From Candidatus Contendibacter sp. (GTDB taxonomy: Bacteria > Pseudomonadota > Gammaproteobacteria > Competibacterales > Competibacteraceae), in NCBI GenBank assembly GCA_029624675.1, contig JARSSP010000059.1, forward strand, positions 1 through 64,000: a stretch of 64,000 nt of DNA, written 5' to 3'. Under the pieces are notes generated by a model. That model made no database searches, was not told the DNA's origin, and was given only the letters and a program-made list of their open reading frames with translations. The position numbers were made by a program, and so were the translations under genes. This document shows, one piece after another, positions 25,329 through 34,325 of this stretch (positions within the stretch are counted from its first letter, which is position 1; each line of letters opens with the position of its first letter).

Positions 25329-26267
25329 ATGAACGTCCCGACTATCGGCCCCGAACGCCTTCGGTGCGCCCCGCCCTGCACCAATCTTGTGACGTCTTCG
25401 GTCTTAACGCACGGCGCGCCCGCGCCCGCCCCGGCCATCGCGCTCAGCCTTCTGAATCCCGCTCCCATCGGCGGACCGTTGAGAGGGGACGGCGGCCCAC
25501 CGGCAGCCCTCGTCCGGCTAGTCGTCTCCGGCAACCGCTGCGGCCACGACCCAGCCTGTCCGCGCTGGTTCGAGCCGCCGCCGCATCACGCCCCCCACCC
25601 TAAAATCCTGGTCAAGCTGCAAGAGGCGGTGCGGGCCTACTTCGCCGACCCAGCGGTGCTGCCCAGCCTGAACGCCGCCAACGGCTCGGCCCGGCAACAG
25701 CGCAGCGAGCGGCGGGAAGCCTGCCTGTCCCTGCTGGGCGCTCTGATCCACTACCTCGACCTGGTGACGCTTCGGGTTGGCATCCCCCAAGCCGACGGCA
25801 CGTTCAAGGGCCTGACGCTGGAGTTCCTGGCCGAGCGCGCCGGGCTGGGCTTGCGCCGGGCCGAGCGCGCGTGCCGCGACCTGCGGCGAGCCGGGCTGGT
25901 CGAGATCTATCCCATCGCCCAAAAGACCGAGGATGACCGCTACAAGGGGCTGCCCGCCATCCGTCGCCTGCCGGTGTCGCTGTTCAAGGTCTTCGGCCTG
26001 AGCCGGTGGCTCCAGCACGAGCGGGACAAGGCTTCCCGTCGGCAACGCCGACAGCGCCACCGGCGGGAGGCCGCCGAGACCGAGACCGCCATCGGGCGGC
26101 GCGAGCTGGCCCTGGACGCCGCCCGGCGGCGGGCCAAGGACCGCGCTGCCGCCGCAGAACCCGCCACCACCGCCGAGGCCGACCCCGCCGAAGCGGCGCG
26201 GCGCGAGACCGCCCGGGCCACCCTGGGCACGCTGCGGAACCTGCTCAAAGGGCGACCACCCGCCTGA
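25329..26267 (+). CDS. Putative plasmid-type replication initiator (Rep-like)
   Basis: 312 residues. The core RSERREACLSLLGALIHYLD, then LVTLRVGIPQADGTFKGLTL and a winged-helix-like EFLAERAGLGLRRAERACRD, resembles Rep proteins of broad-host plasmids, in which a helix-turn-helix binds iterons. The N-terminal ~60 residues are Pro/Ala-rich and the C-terminal ~90 form a charged Arg/Ala-rich helix. No iterons, partition genes or plasmid backbone were seen nearby, so it may be a relic of an integrated plasmid. The ATG at 25329 was chosen because upstream codons lack a ribosome-binding site. Function is moderate-confidence inference. Confidence 0.5.
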   Translation: MNVPTIGPERLRCAPPCTNLVTSSVLTHGAPAPAPAIALSLLNPAPIGGPLRGDGGPPAALVRLVVSGNRCGHDPACPRWFEPPPHHAPHPKILVKLQEAVRAYFADPAVLPSLNAANGSARQQRSERREACLSLLGALIHYLDLVTLRVGIPQADGTFKGLTLEFLAERAGLGLRRAERACRDLRRAGLVEIYPIAQKTEDDRYKGLPAIRRLPVSLFKVFGLSRWLQHERDKASRRQRRQRHRREAAETETAIGRRELALDAARRRAKDRAAAAEPATTAEADPAEAARRETARATLGTLRNLLKGRPPA

Positions 26268-26925
26268 GCTAGGGCGAGACCGCCCCAGCCCCGGCCCCCC
26301 TCCTCCACCGCCCTACCCCGCCGGCGCGAGTTTCGTTTGCTCGCGTGAGCCCCGCTCGCCCTCTTCCGGCGCCTCCGCCCCGCCTTTCGCCCCTCGACAG
26401 CGCCGAGCGAGCCCCGAAGCCGCCGGACCCAGCCCAACTCGCCCAATTCGCCCACCTGCGGCGCCGGTTAACTGTCGGCAGGTTTTGCGACAGGTGTTTG
26501 TTCATTCGCCGACCCCTTTCGCCGGCGAAAATTAGTGTCGGAGATCCCCCAGCTTAAGTGGCGGCGCTTTCCTCGGAAATCCTTCTCAGAACCCCCAGGC
26601 AAAAAAACCCAAAAACTCCACCCGCCACCAACAGGGCACCACCATCTCCCACCCACCGTCAACCCGAAAAACAAAGACGCCATCAAGGAGAAGAATTCGT
26701 TCAAACCGCTGTCTTGAGCATCCCAAAAAAGAAGCGCCATCCATCCTCTTTAGCACCGAACAACGCGACAGCAGGGTTATTCCGAAGTTGACAGACGTTG
26801 ACGACTTACACGATGTTCCCCTTAAATCCAGGAACATCTTTATAGCGCAGCGCCCACCGCGCATCTGTCCCTTTCTCCACCCTGGATCACCCGCTCTTCA
26901 CGCCGAACTAGGAGGTTCCGCGCCG
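26268..26925. other. Intergenic region before the DGR operon
   Basis: Long frames here have biased composition (Pro/Arg-rich one way, Gly-rich the other) and no domain signature, so I call none. An inverted repeat, TTCGCCG...CGGCGAA, lies at 26505-26529. The promoter of the metallophosphoesterase-MoxR operon should lie in the AT-richer part, 26600-26900. Confidence 0.35.
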
Positions 26926-28831
26926 ATGCCCACACCAAACGACGACCGACCGATCCGTATCCTGCATCTGTCCGACATCCACTTCAGGGCCGACAAGGCT
27001 TGGGATGTGGACCCGGTGTTGCGAGCCCTGACCAAATTCATCACCGAGGAAGTTAAAAACGGGCTTATCCCCGACTTGGTGGCAATCACCGGCGACTTAG
27101 CTTTCGCCGGCACGTCCGACGAGTACCAACTGGCGCGCAACTGGCTGGACCAGCAACTGTGGCCGGCGTTACCGAAGGACTTTCCTCAGGATCGGCTGCT
27201 GTTGGTGCCCGGCAACCACGATGTGGACCGCAAAAAAGTCGATCTTGCGGCCAAAGCTGTTCAAGAGAAGTTGTTGACCCCTGGCGATCAAAAACCAAAA
27301 TCAAATCGCTGAAATCCTCGGTGACGCCGGACAGCGCGACGTGTTGCTGAAACGCCATGCCGCTTACCTGGAGTTCCTCGGCAGGTGGCTGGGCGAGGCG
27401 CAACCACTGCCCTGGTGGCAGCGATCCATCGAAATCCATGGAACTCGCCTGCACGTCGCCGGACTTGACTCCGCCTGGATGGCGTGTGGCGATGAAGATC
27501 GCGGTCGGCTGCTGCTGGGGCGTTACCAAGTCAACCAGACGGTTCTTCACCAAAACGCCGACGATGCCGACTGGCGCCTGGCGCTGCTACACCACCCCTG
27601 GGACTACTTCGCCGAATTCGACGGTCACGAAGCGCGCTCGACGATCCACCAACACCGCGATCTGCTGCTGCGCGGCCATCTGCACCAGCCGCTGACCGAG
27701 CGAGTTGTTCCGCCAGACCCATCCCGCGCCTGCCTGGAAGTAGCCGCCGGCTGCGTTTACGAAAACAGTCGCTACCCGAACGCTTTCCAGTGGATCGAAC
27801 TCCATCTTCGGCCACGCCGCGTCAAGGTTCTGTACCGAGCGTGGATTCATGGTGCCTGGATTATCGACCGCAACCAGCCGGGTTGTCCGAACGGTGAGGC
27901 CGAGTTTGAGCTATCTTCGACGAATCGAGGCAAGGCGGATAATCGTGGCGAAACTTCGCAAGAAGAATTTTCAAGCGATGGAAAACGCACTATCCCGCCT
28001 AAAGCCATCGCCGCCATCGCCGAGTCTCTCGATTTGATCCCCGCCCTCCGCGATGCGCTCGCCCGTCAGCCGAAAGTTAACGGCGCGAAACCGACGGAGC
28101 TCGCACAATGGCTGTGCGCGCCGGACGGCGACGTTCGCGCGGCTATCCGATCCGTTAAGGCCGCTCTGGTCGATGCGGCCAAGAAGCGGGGAGATATTTC
28201 GGCTCTCCGGGAACGGGCCTTGGATATCCTGGGCTGGATGGTGATCACCACGGTCATGGAAGGTTACGAGCGCGAGGATGCCGAGCTGGCCAAGACATGG
28301 TTTGATGAGGTCACGTTCGAGATTCCTCTGGGTCGTAACCCTTGCGTTGAGGTATTGATGGCCCGCTGGCGAGGAAACAAGGCCGAATTTGTCGTCGAGA
28401 AAACTCGTTACGGCTACGGTGCGGACGATATCACCCCCGGCAACCTGCAAGAACTGGGTTTTGATGATCCCACCAAACCGGAAACCGGGCGCGCGGTCGA
28501 TTACGTCCGACGCTTGGCTTATCAGAAAATTCTTCACGTCTCGGTCCCAACGAAGCTGTCCTTGACCCAAGAACAGGATCTCAATGCCAGATTGGACGAC
28601 GAACGAGAAGAGAAGAATCGGCGCCTGCGGTTGATCGTCGACCGGAACGACCCGGATTGCGCGCTCGGCTCGCGAGCGGTGATCGAGGCCATCCATACCG
28701 CACTTCCCCAACTGCTTCTGATTTTCATCCACAGCGGCCGAGAGCCCGATAACCGCGTGTTCGTGATTCCGCCCAGCAAGCTGGCTTCCGCCATCTACGG
28801 ATTCCTGGAAGAAATCGAGAAACTGTCATGA
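26926..28831 (+). pseudogene. Metallophosphoesterase of the DGR operon, interrupted by a +1 frameshift
   Basis: First gene of the operon, with AGGAGG before ATG 26926. Calcineurin-like motifs: LHLSDIHF, ITGDLAF, PGNHDVD, and in the second part LLHHP and RGHLHQ. The frame changes at a run of five A residues (27290-27294); removing one A restores GDQNQNQIAEILGDAGQRDV and a single ~634-residue protein. Either a sequencing error, phase variation, or real inactivation. The C-terminal ~330 residues contain a helical part and an alpha/beta domain (DDEREEKNRRLRLIVDRND) unknown to me. Its stop overlaps the MoxR start (ATGA). In related conflict operons such phosphoesterases may act as effectors; that role is inferred. 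Confidence 0.7.
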
Positions 28832-29802
28832 TCCCCGACCTCCCCGTCGATGAACCCATCCCCCTGGACCGCTGCGGCACCTGGCCTGTCTCGGTGCATC
28901 TTTTCGACCCGCAGAGCGCCGACGCCGTGCTGGCCGCGCTCGCCGCCGAGCGCCCTTTGCTGGTCCGGGGCGAACCTGGCGCGGGCAAAAGCCAGTTGGC
29001 GAGGGCGGCGGCCCAAGTTCTGAAGCGTTCGTTTATCGCCACAGTGGTTCATTCGCGCAGCGAGGCCCAGGACCTGCAATGGGAATACGACGCCGTCGCC
29101 CGGCTGGGCGAGGCGCAGGTACTCGCCTCGGTGCCTTCCGAACTAACTTCCCAGGAGCGTCTTGACCCGCGCCGCTTTCTGATTCCCGGTCCGCTCTGGT
29201 GGGCGTTCGACTGGCAATCCGCTCAGGAGCAAGTCACTAAATACAGTCTGTGCAAGGCCAATCCGCCCTTTAAGCCCGAGGGTTGGCAGCCGGAACAGGG
29301 CAGCGTGCTGCTGATCGACGAGATCGACAAGGCCGAGGCGGACCTGCCCAACAGCCTGTTGGAAACGCTCGGCAACGGCGCTTTTCCGGTGCCGTGGTTG
29401 GACGCTCCCGTGGGTTTGCGCGCGGGTGTTCCGCCGCCGTTGGTGGTCATCACCACCAACGAGGAACGCGAACTACCCTCTGCTTTTCTGCGCCGCTGTA
29501 TGGTGCTGCGCCTGGAGTTGCCCAAGGAACAAGATGCTCTGGTGGCTTGGTTGGTCAAGCGAGGCGAGAAGCACTTCGGGAAGGATTGCGCTGAAAGCAT
29601 TCGCATTAAGGTGGCCAACAAATTGTTCGAGGACCGCGACAGGGCAATTCAACGAGGTTTATACAAGCCGGGTCAGGCCGAATATCTGGATATCTTGCGC
29701 GCCCTGGTGCAGGCTTGCGGCCCCGACAAGGCCGCTCAGGAAAAGCTGTTCAAGCGCATCGCCAGCTTCGCACTCGATAAAGCCGGGACCACGGGCGCAT
29801 GA
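28828..29802 (+). CDS. MoxR-type AAA+ ATPase
   Basis: 324 residues. Walker A is GEPGAGKS, Walker B is VLLIDEIDKAE, sensor 1 is VVITTNEERELPSAF, followed by an arginine finger in FLRRCMVLRLELP. This is the MoxR/AAA_5 pattern. MoxR ATPases usually remodel a partner carrying a vWA or similar domain. Here the gene is translationally coupled on both sides by ATGA overlaps, with the metallophosphoesterase and with the 903-aa FGE protein, so the three probably form one NTP-controlled complex. ATP-dependent switching of the FGE protein is inferred from known MoxR-containing ternary systems. Confidence 0.85.
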   Translation: MIPDLPVDEPIPLDRCGTWPVSVHLFDPQSADAVLAALAAERPLLVRGEPGAGKSQLARAAAQVLKRSFIATVVHSRSEAQDLQWEYDAVARLGEAQVLASVPSELTSQERLDPRRFLIPGPLWWAFDWQSAQEQVTKYSLCKANPPFKPEGWQPEQGSVLLIDEIDKAEADLPNSLLETLGNGAFPVPWLDAPVGLRAGVPPPLVVITTNEERELPSAFLRRCMVLRLELPKEQDALVAWLVKRGEKHFGKDCAESIRIKVANKLFEDRDRAIQRGLYKPGQAEYLDILRALVQACGPDKAAQEKLFKRIASFALDKAGTTGA

Positions 29803-32510
29803 CCAGCCCCGACGCGGACCGCCAGCACATTGGGCGAACCAACGTAGGCCGGGCGGACCTGATCCGCCTGTACGCCAAGTTGGAAGATGAAACCCGTTTC
29901 CGGCGTGTCGCGGAGGCGATGGGTTATCGGAAAGAACCGGATGATATTGAGGTATTGTCCGATACGGTGATCTGCCGCGATCATATTGATGGGATTGTGA
30001 CCTCAAAGCCAGTGGCCGGGGGAGTGCGCCACCGTCATTATCGGCTGGTGAAACGTCGTGCTTTGGCACCGCCACCGCCGTCACCGGTCGAGGTTTTGCC
30101 TCCACCGGACGAAGAAGAGTCGGTCGCTCACCTCGGGCCGAGTCCGCCCCTGATGCCCTGGCCGCGCCTCTGGCCGTTTCTGCGCGCCGCGCTGGGAGAA
30201 TACGCCGAACGCCACCGCATCGACTTGCGCCGCGTGGTGGCGGCTGTCGCCCGTCGCCGACCCCTGCGGCGCCTACCGCGTCTCAAAGGCCTGCACTGGG
30301 CGCCGCAAGGCCAGTTGATTCTTGATCTGCACCCGCGCCTTTATCCTTTCTGGAGCGATTTCAACGCTCTCAAGACCGAGCTGCCTCGGTTGCGTGGCGT
30401 AACCGGCCTCGACATCCTGTGCATGACCCAAGGCCCCGCCGGACCGGTGCAGCGTTGGGAAGACAAGGGCTGGGGAGCGCACCAGCCCTACGTTCCGCCG
30501 CCGCCGGAAACGCCGGTGCTGATTGCCGGCGATCTGGGTTGTCTCGGCACGGAAGAACAATGGCGACCGTGGGAAAGTTTGGGCCGTCGTCTGGCGGCGC
30601 GGGGCATCCTACCGGTGGCGCTGACGCCCTGCCCCGCTCGCTGGTGGAATCCGGCTCTGGCCGGGCTGTTCTATCCGGTCGTGTTGGACCGCGCCGCCCC
30701 CGTTCCGCCGCGCCCCACGGGACCGCGTCCTTGGCCGGCGCGGGCGGTGAACATCAGCGAGGAAGCCAGTCGGGATGCGGGTGCCAAGCTGTTGCTGACC
30801 CTGCTCTCCGCCTGCATCGGCATCACCCCGGCCCTGTTGCGCCATTTGCGCCATGCCCTGCCGGTCGAGCAAGCGGACGTGGGCAGCGAGGCGGCGGCTT
30901 GGCTGCATCCCGCATTCCGTCGCGGCGATTTTGCCCTGCTGCCGGGCGATATCCAGGCCATTGAACCCTTGCGCGAAGCCTTTCGCGGCCTGGACCCCGA
31001 CGCGCGTCGCCTGGCCTGGAACCTGATCCGCGCCCAACAGCACGAGGTTTCCCTAGCGGTGCGGATGGAGGAACGTGCTTTGTACGCCGCGATGGAGGGC
31101 CGCACCGACCCGGAGGTTGAGGCTTTCATGGATCGAGTCGCCGCCGCCCTGAAACAGGCGCGGGAACAGTCGGGCAACGAGGCGGAGTTGACCCGCTTCC
31201 TAAGCACCTGGGCCAACCGGTGTGGGCGGCGGATGCACCCGGCCGCTTGGAACCATAGCCCGCGCTTTGAGGCGCTCTGGGTGCTAGCCAATCCGGAAAT
31301 CGCGGACGCAGGCGGGGAACTGCCCGCTGGGCTCGACATCCATCGCGCCTTGGCTGCCCTGGATCGCCCGGAGCAACCCCAGACCTGGCGCCTGGTCCAG
31401 CGGGGGGAGCGGTTTGAGGTTGAAGCCGCCGCTCGCGCGGAGCGCGCCTACGCCAGCGGTAGCCTCATCGCGGATTTTTCCACTCGCCGCCCGATGATGC
31501 AGTTCAACGAGAGTCGGCCGGGGGCGGTCGATGCCAGCCTGCCGCTGGTGGATAGCGCCGGCCTGCCGGTCAACGAAACCGGCTATCGATTGACGACCGA
31601 TAGCGATGAACTGGTCATCGAACCGTTTTCGCGGCCAGTCTGGGCGCACACTTTGGGGCGGGACGGTAAAGGGCTTTTCGCCGCTTTCAGCATCCGTGGC
31701 GTCACTCAGCGCGTGCGCTGGATTTCGCCCGGTCGTTTTTGGATGGGTTCACCAACAAACGAGCATGGGCGCTATGACAACGAACTTCAGCATGAAGTGA
31801 TTCTGACGCGGGGCTTCTGGCTGGCCGAAACCGCCTGCACTCAAGCCCTGTGGCAGGCGGTGATGGGAGGAAATCCCAGCCACTTTAAAGGCGACCGGCG
31901 GCCGGTGGAGTTAGTGAGCTGGAACGAGGTTCAGGATTTCATCAAGCGATTCAGCGGCACGGTACCGGGGCTGGCAGCGCGGCTGCCGACCGAGGCCGAA
32001 TGGGAATACGCCTGCCGGGCTGGGACGACCACCCCCTTCTCCTTTGGCGAGGACATCACGCCGGAGCAAGTAAACTACGACGGCAACCATCCGTATCGCG
32101 GGAACCAGAAAGGGCGGTATCGTGAGGAAACCATCGAAGTCGCCTCGTTGCCGGCCAATCCCTGGGGGTTATACGAAATGCACGGCAATGTTTATGAGTG
32201 GTGCCAGGACTGGTACGGCGACTATCTTGAGGGTTCGGTGGTCGATCCCACCGGCCCGGAGACCGGCGAGAGGCGCGTCCTGCGGGGCGGTTCCTGGATC
32301 TTCATCGGTCGCTCCGCGCGCTCCGCGTCGCGCAACCGCCTCGAGCCCGGCAACCGCCTCCGCCTCATCGGCTTCCGTCTGGCCCTAGGTCCCGAGCTCC
32401 GGCAAGACAAGCAGGCCGGTCGAGGCGAGGGCGGGGCCGGCCAGACCGCGCGCGAAGCGCCCGGAGGGCGCGAGAAGCGAGGGCGGGGCGGCCCCGCCGC
32501 GCGCAAATAA
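29799..32510 (+). CDS. MoxR-associated protein with C-terminal FGE/SUMF1 domain, DGR target 1
   Basis: 903 residues. Residues 1-~600 have no domain I can name; a Pro-rich linker lies near 90-110 and a segment WPRLWPFLRAALGEYAERHR begins a conserved-looking module that may contact MoxR. From ~632 to 865 lies an FGE/SUMF1 domain ([55 protein letters not shown]), a C-type-lectin-like fold common in DGR targets. Residues ~821-863 are encoded by VR1 (32262-32388), in which adenine positions of the template are substituted. A 40-residue basic tail follows ([14 protein letters not shown]...). Proposed role: diversified recognition domain of a conflict system. Confidence 0.85.
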   Translation: MTSPDADRQHIGRTNVGRADLIRLYAKLEDETRFRRVAEAMGYRKEPDDIEVLSDTVICRDHIDGIVTSKPVAGGVRHRHYRLVKRRALAPPPPSPVEVLPPPDEEESVAHLGPSPPLMPWPRLWPFLRAALGEYAERHRIDLRRVVAAVARRRPLRRLPRLKGLHWAPQGQLILDLHPRLYPFWSDFNALKTELPRLRGVTGLDILCMTQGPAGPVQRWEDKGWGAHQPYVPPPPETPVLIAGDLGCLGTEEQWRPWESLGRRLAARGILPVALTPCPARWWNPALAGLFYPVVLDRAAPVPPRPTGPRPWPARAVNISEEASRDAGAKLLLTLLSACIGITPALLRHLRHALPVEQADVGSEAAAWLHPAFRRGDFALLPGDIQAIEPLREAFRGLDPDARRLAWNLIRAQQHEVSLAVRMEERALYAAMEGRTDPEVEAFMDRVAAALKQAREQSGNEAELTRFLSTWANRCGRRMHPAAWNHSPRFEALWVLANPEIADAGGELPAGLDIHRALAALDRPEQPQTWRLVQRGERFEVEAAARAERAYASGSLIADFSTRRPMMQFNESRPGAVDASLPLVDSAGLPVNETGYRLTTDSDELVIEPFSRPVWAHTLGRDGKGLFAAFSIRGVTQRVRWISPGRFWMGSPTNEHGRYDNELQHEVILTRGFWLAETACTQALWQAVMGGNPSHFKGDRRPVELVSWNEVQDFIKRFSGTVPGLAARLPTEAEWEYACRAGTTTPFSFGEDITPEQVNYDGNHPYRGNQKGRYREETIEVASLPANPWGLYEMHGNVYEWCQDWYGDYLEGSVVDPTGPETGERRVLRGGSWIFIGRSARSASRNRLEPGNRLRLIGFRLALGPELRQDKQAGRGEGGAGQTAREAPGGREKRGRGGPAARK
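32262..32388 (+). repeat. DGR variable repeat VR1
   Basis: 127 bases aligned without gaps to the TR at 34036-34162. There are 15 mismatches: 14 at template adenines and one at a C (TAC to TCG codon). The adenine changes include A-to-T, A-to-C and A-to-G. The constant GC-rich 3' end (ATCGGCTTCCGTCTGG...) would serve as the initiation of mutagenic homology. It encodes the ligand-facing part of the FGE fold. Confidence 0.93.
32482..32498 (+). other. Perfect GC palindrome downstream of VR1
   Basis: GGCGGGGC-G-GCCCCGCC, an 8-bp stem around one base, lies 94 bases after VR1 and inside the end of the same gene. Some DGRs need a hairpin or cruciform 3' of the VR for retrohoming. A less regular version follows VR2 near 35215. 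The link to DGR function is speculative. Confidence 0.4.
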
Positions 32511-32526
32511 CCAGTGAAACGCGACC

Positions 32527-33033
32527 ATGAAATATCGCTTTTTCCATATTCTCGCCCGAGACCCGGCCGCCGAAACCGAAATCCTGAACCGGTTCCTGGC
32601 CGAGCGGCGCATCGTAGCGGTGGATCGCCAGTTCGTCGCCGACGGCGGCAACAGCTTCTGGGCTTTTTCCGTCGCCTATCGGGACGGCGCGTCCGCCTCG
32701 AAGCCTGTCGGCGCTCCCGGCCGACCGGAGAAGGCCAAGATCGATTATCGCGAGGTTTTCGACGAGCGCGACTTCGCCACGTTCGCCGCCCTGCGGACGC
32801 TGCGCAAGGAGTTGGCCGAAGCGGAGGGCGTGCCCGCTTACGCCCTGTTCACCAACGAACAACTGGCGGCCATGGTGCGCGGCAAGGCGCGCACCGTTGC
32901 GGATCTGGCCGCTATCGAGGGCGTCGGCAAAAGCCGGGTGGAAAAGTACGCCGCCGCTTTCCTAAAAGTGCTGGCCGACTCCGCCAAAACCACCGCGACC
33001 AAAGAGGGCGACCGTGCGCCGAGTGCGGATTGA
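32527..33033 (+). CDS. HRDC-domain DGR accessory protein
   Basis: 168 residues. The C-terminal half, VFDERDFATFAALRTLRKEL, YALFTNEQLAAMVRGKARTV, LAAIEGVGKSRVEKYAAAFL, is an HRDC domain as found at the C-terminus of RecQ and RNase D, where it binds nucleic acid. The N-terminal ~90 residues are a small alpha/beta region. HRDC proteins replace the Avd subunit in a subset of DGRs next to the reverse transcriptase. It starts 16 bases after target 1, and its end overlaps the RT start by 20 bases. The role as nucleic-acid chaperone or tether is inferred from this recurrent association. Confidence 0.85.
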   Translation: MKYRFFHILARDPAAETEILNRFLAERRIVAVDRQFVADGGNSFWAFSVAYRDGASASKPVGAPGRPEKAKIDYREVFDERDFATFAALRTLRKELAEAEGVPAYALFTNEQLAAMVRGKARTVADLAAIEGVGKSRVEKYAAAFLKVLADSAKTTATKEGDRAPSAD

Positions 33034-34021
33034 ACTGGCCGAAGTGGCCGCTATCCCCAACCTGATGGAGGCGACGGCCCGCGCGGCGCGCGGCAAACGC
33101 GAACGGCCCGTGGTGCGCGCCTTTCTGGATCGGCTCGAAGCGCATCTGGCGGTCCTAGCCGAGGACATCGTGGCCGGCCGCGCGCCGCGCGGCGAATATT
33201 GCCGCTTCCGCATTCGCGACCCCAAGCCGCGCGTCATTCACGCCGCCTGCTTCGCCGACCGGGTGTTGCATCACGCCGTCATGCTTCCCGCAGGTCCGGT
33301 GCTGGAGCGGGCCATGACCGACACCAGCTACGCCTGCCGTCCGGGCAAGGGAACGCTGGCGGCGGTCCGGGCCGTACAAGCCGCCTTGCAACGCTTTCCC
33401 TGGTACGTCAAGGTGGACGTGAGCGGCTATTTCGAGCACATCGACCACGCGCGTCTGTTCGATGTGCTGGACCGGCGTTTCAAGGGGGCGGGATTCATGG
33501 ACCTGCTGCGACGCATCGTCGCCGGCCACGAGACCGCGCCCGGCAAGGGCTTGCCCATCGGCTCCCTGACCTCGCAATACTTCGCCAACTATTACCTGGA
33601 TGGCCTGGATCGCCTGCTGTTGGAAACACTCGGCGCGCGCGCCGAAGTGCGCTACATGGACGACATCCTCTGGTGGTGCGACAGCCGGGAGCAGGCGCGG
33701 GAAACCCTGGCGGCGGTCGGCGACTGGCTGGGCCGAGAGCGCCTGCTGCGGCTGAAGGAGTTCAGCCCAATCAACCGTTCCAGCCACGGGGTCGGCTTCT
33801 GCGGTTACCGCGTGTCGCCCGGCGCGCTGCGTCTGAACGCGCGACGGCGCAAACGCTACCAGGAACGCCGCGCCGCGTGGGAGATGGCTTGGCGCGAGGG
33901 GCAAATCGATGCTTTGACCCTGCAACGGGGGTATGATGCCGCGCGCGCCATCACCCTCCATGCGGACGGCCGCAACTGGCGGCGCAACGAACTGGCGCGT
34001 CATCCCGCGCCGGAGGTGTAA
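33014..34021 (+). CDS. DGR reverse transcriptase
   Basis: 335 residues. RT motifs: [53 protein letters not shown] with the first catalytic Asp, and YMDDILWW at residues 214-217. The DGR-specific motif [17 protein letters not shown] (Ser187-Gln188) replaces the QG..SP of group II intron RTs. The enzyme copies the TR transcript with adenine-selective errors. Start is GTG at 33014, overlapping the HRDC gene, which has no space for another start. The TR begins 15 bases after its stop. The catalytic aspartates and thumb region look intact, so it may be active. Confidence 0.93.
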   Translation: MRRVRIELAEVAAIPNLMEATARAARGKRERPVVRAFLDRLEAHLAVLAEDIVAGRAPRGEYCRFRIRDPKPRVIHAACFADRVLHHAVMLPAGPVLERAMTDTSYACRPGKGTLAAVRAVQAALQRFPWYVKVDVSGYFEHIDHARLFDVLDRRFKGAGFMDLLRRIVAGHETAPGKGLPIGSLTSQYFANYYLDGLDRLLLETLGARAEVRYMDDILWWCDSREQARETLAAVGDWLGRERLLRLKEFSPINRSSHGVGFCGYRVSPGALRLNARRRKRYQERRAAWEMAWREGQIDALTLQRGYDAARAITLHADGRNWRRNELARHPAPEV

Positions 34022-34035
34022 GGGTGGGAGTCGAA

Positions 34036-34162
34036 ACCGGCGAGAGGCGCGTCCTGCGGGGCGGTTCCTGGATCAACAACGGTCGCAACGCGCGCTCCGC
34101 GTACCGCAACCACAACGAGCCCGGCAACCGCAACCACAACATCGGCTTCCGTCTGGCCCTAG
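34036..34162 (+). repeat. DGR template repeat (TR)
   Basis: 127 bases just downstream of the RT gene. It reads like the end of an FGE domain in which variable codons are AAC ([20 protein letters not shown]), giving 26 adenines, mostly clustered in AAC/CAC codons. A-rich codons at ligand-contact positions are the hallmark of a TR. Similarity to the VRs stops sharply after CCCTAG (34162), where TR continues CTCGACGG and the VRs GTCCCGAG. The overlapping 101-codon frame 34024-34329 is regarded as non-coding. Confidence 0.93.
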
Positions 34163-34325
34163 CTCGACGGGGTGGTGGATGCCGCCCCATGGACCAGACC
34201 CCCATCCCGTCCCGCCGTTTGGCGGGCGAAAAGCGAACGGCCACCGGCGTGCTGGTAGGGAGAGCGGATGCCTCTCGAACGCTCGCCGGTCGGCCGCCTT
34301 CTTCGAAATCCGGGAGAGAGTGGGC

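Noticed and set aside
25329-26267. Integrated plasmid around the Rep-like gene
   Set aside because: No iterons, partition, mobilisation or resolvase genes next to it, so only a Rep-like protein is claimed.
26268-26925. Several 60-90 codon frames in the spacer before the DGR operon
   Set aside because: Biased composition on both strands, no ribosome-binding site, no recognisable domain.
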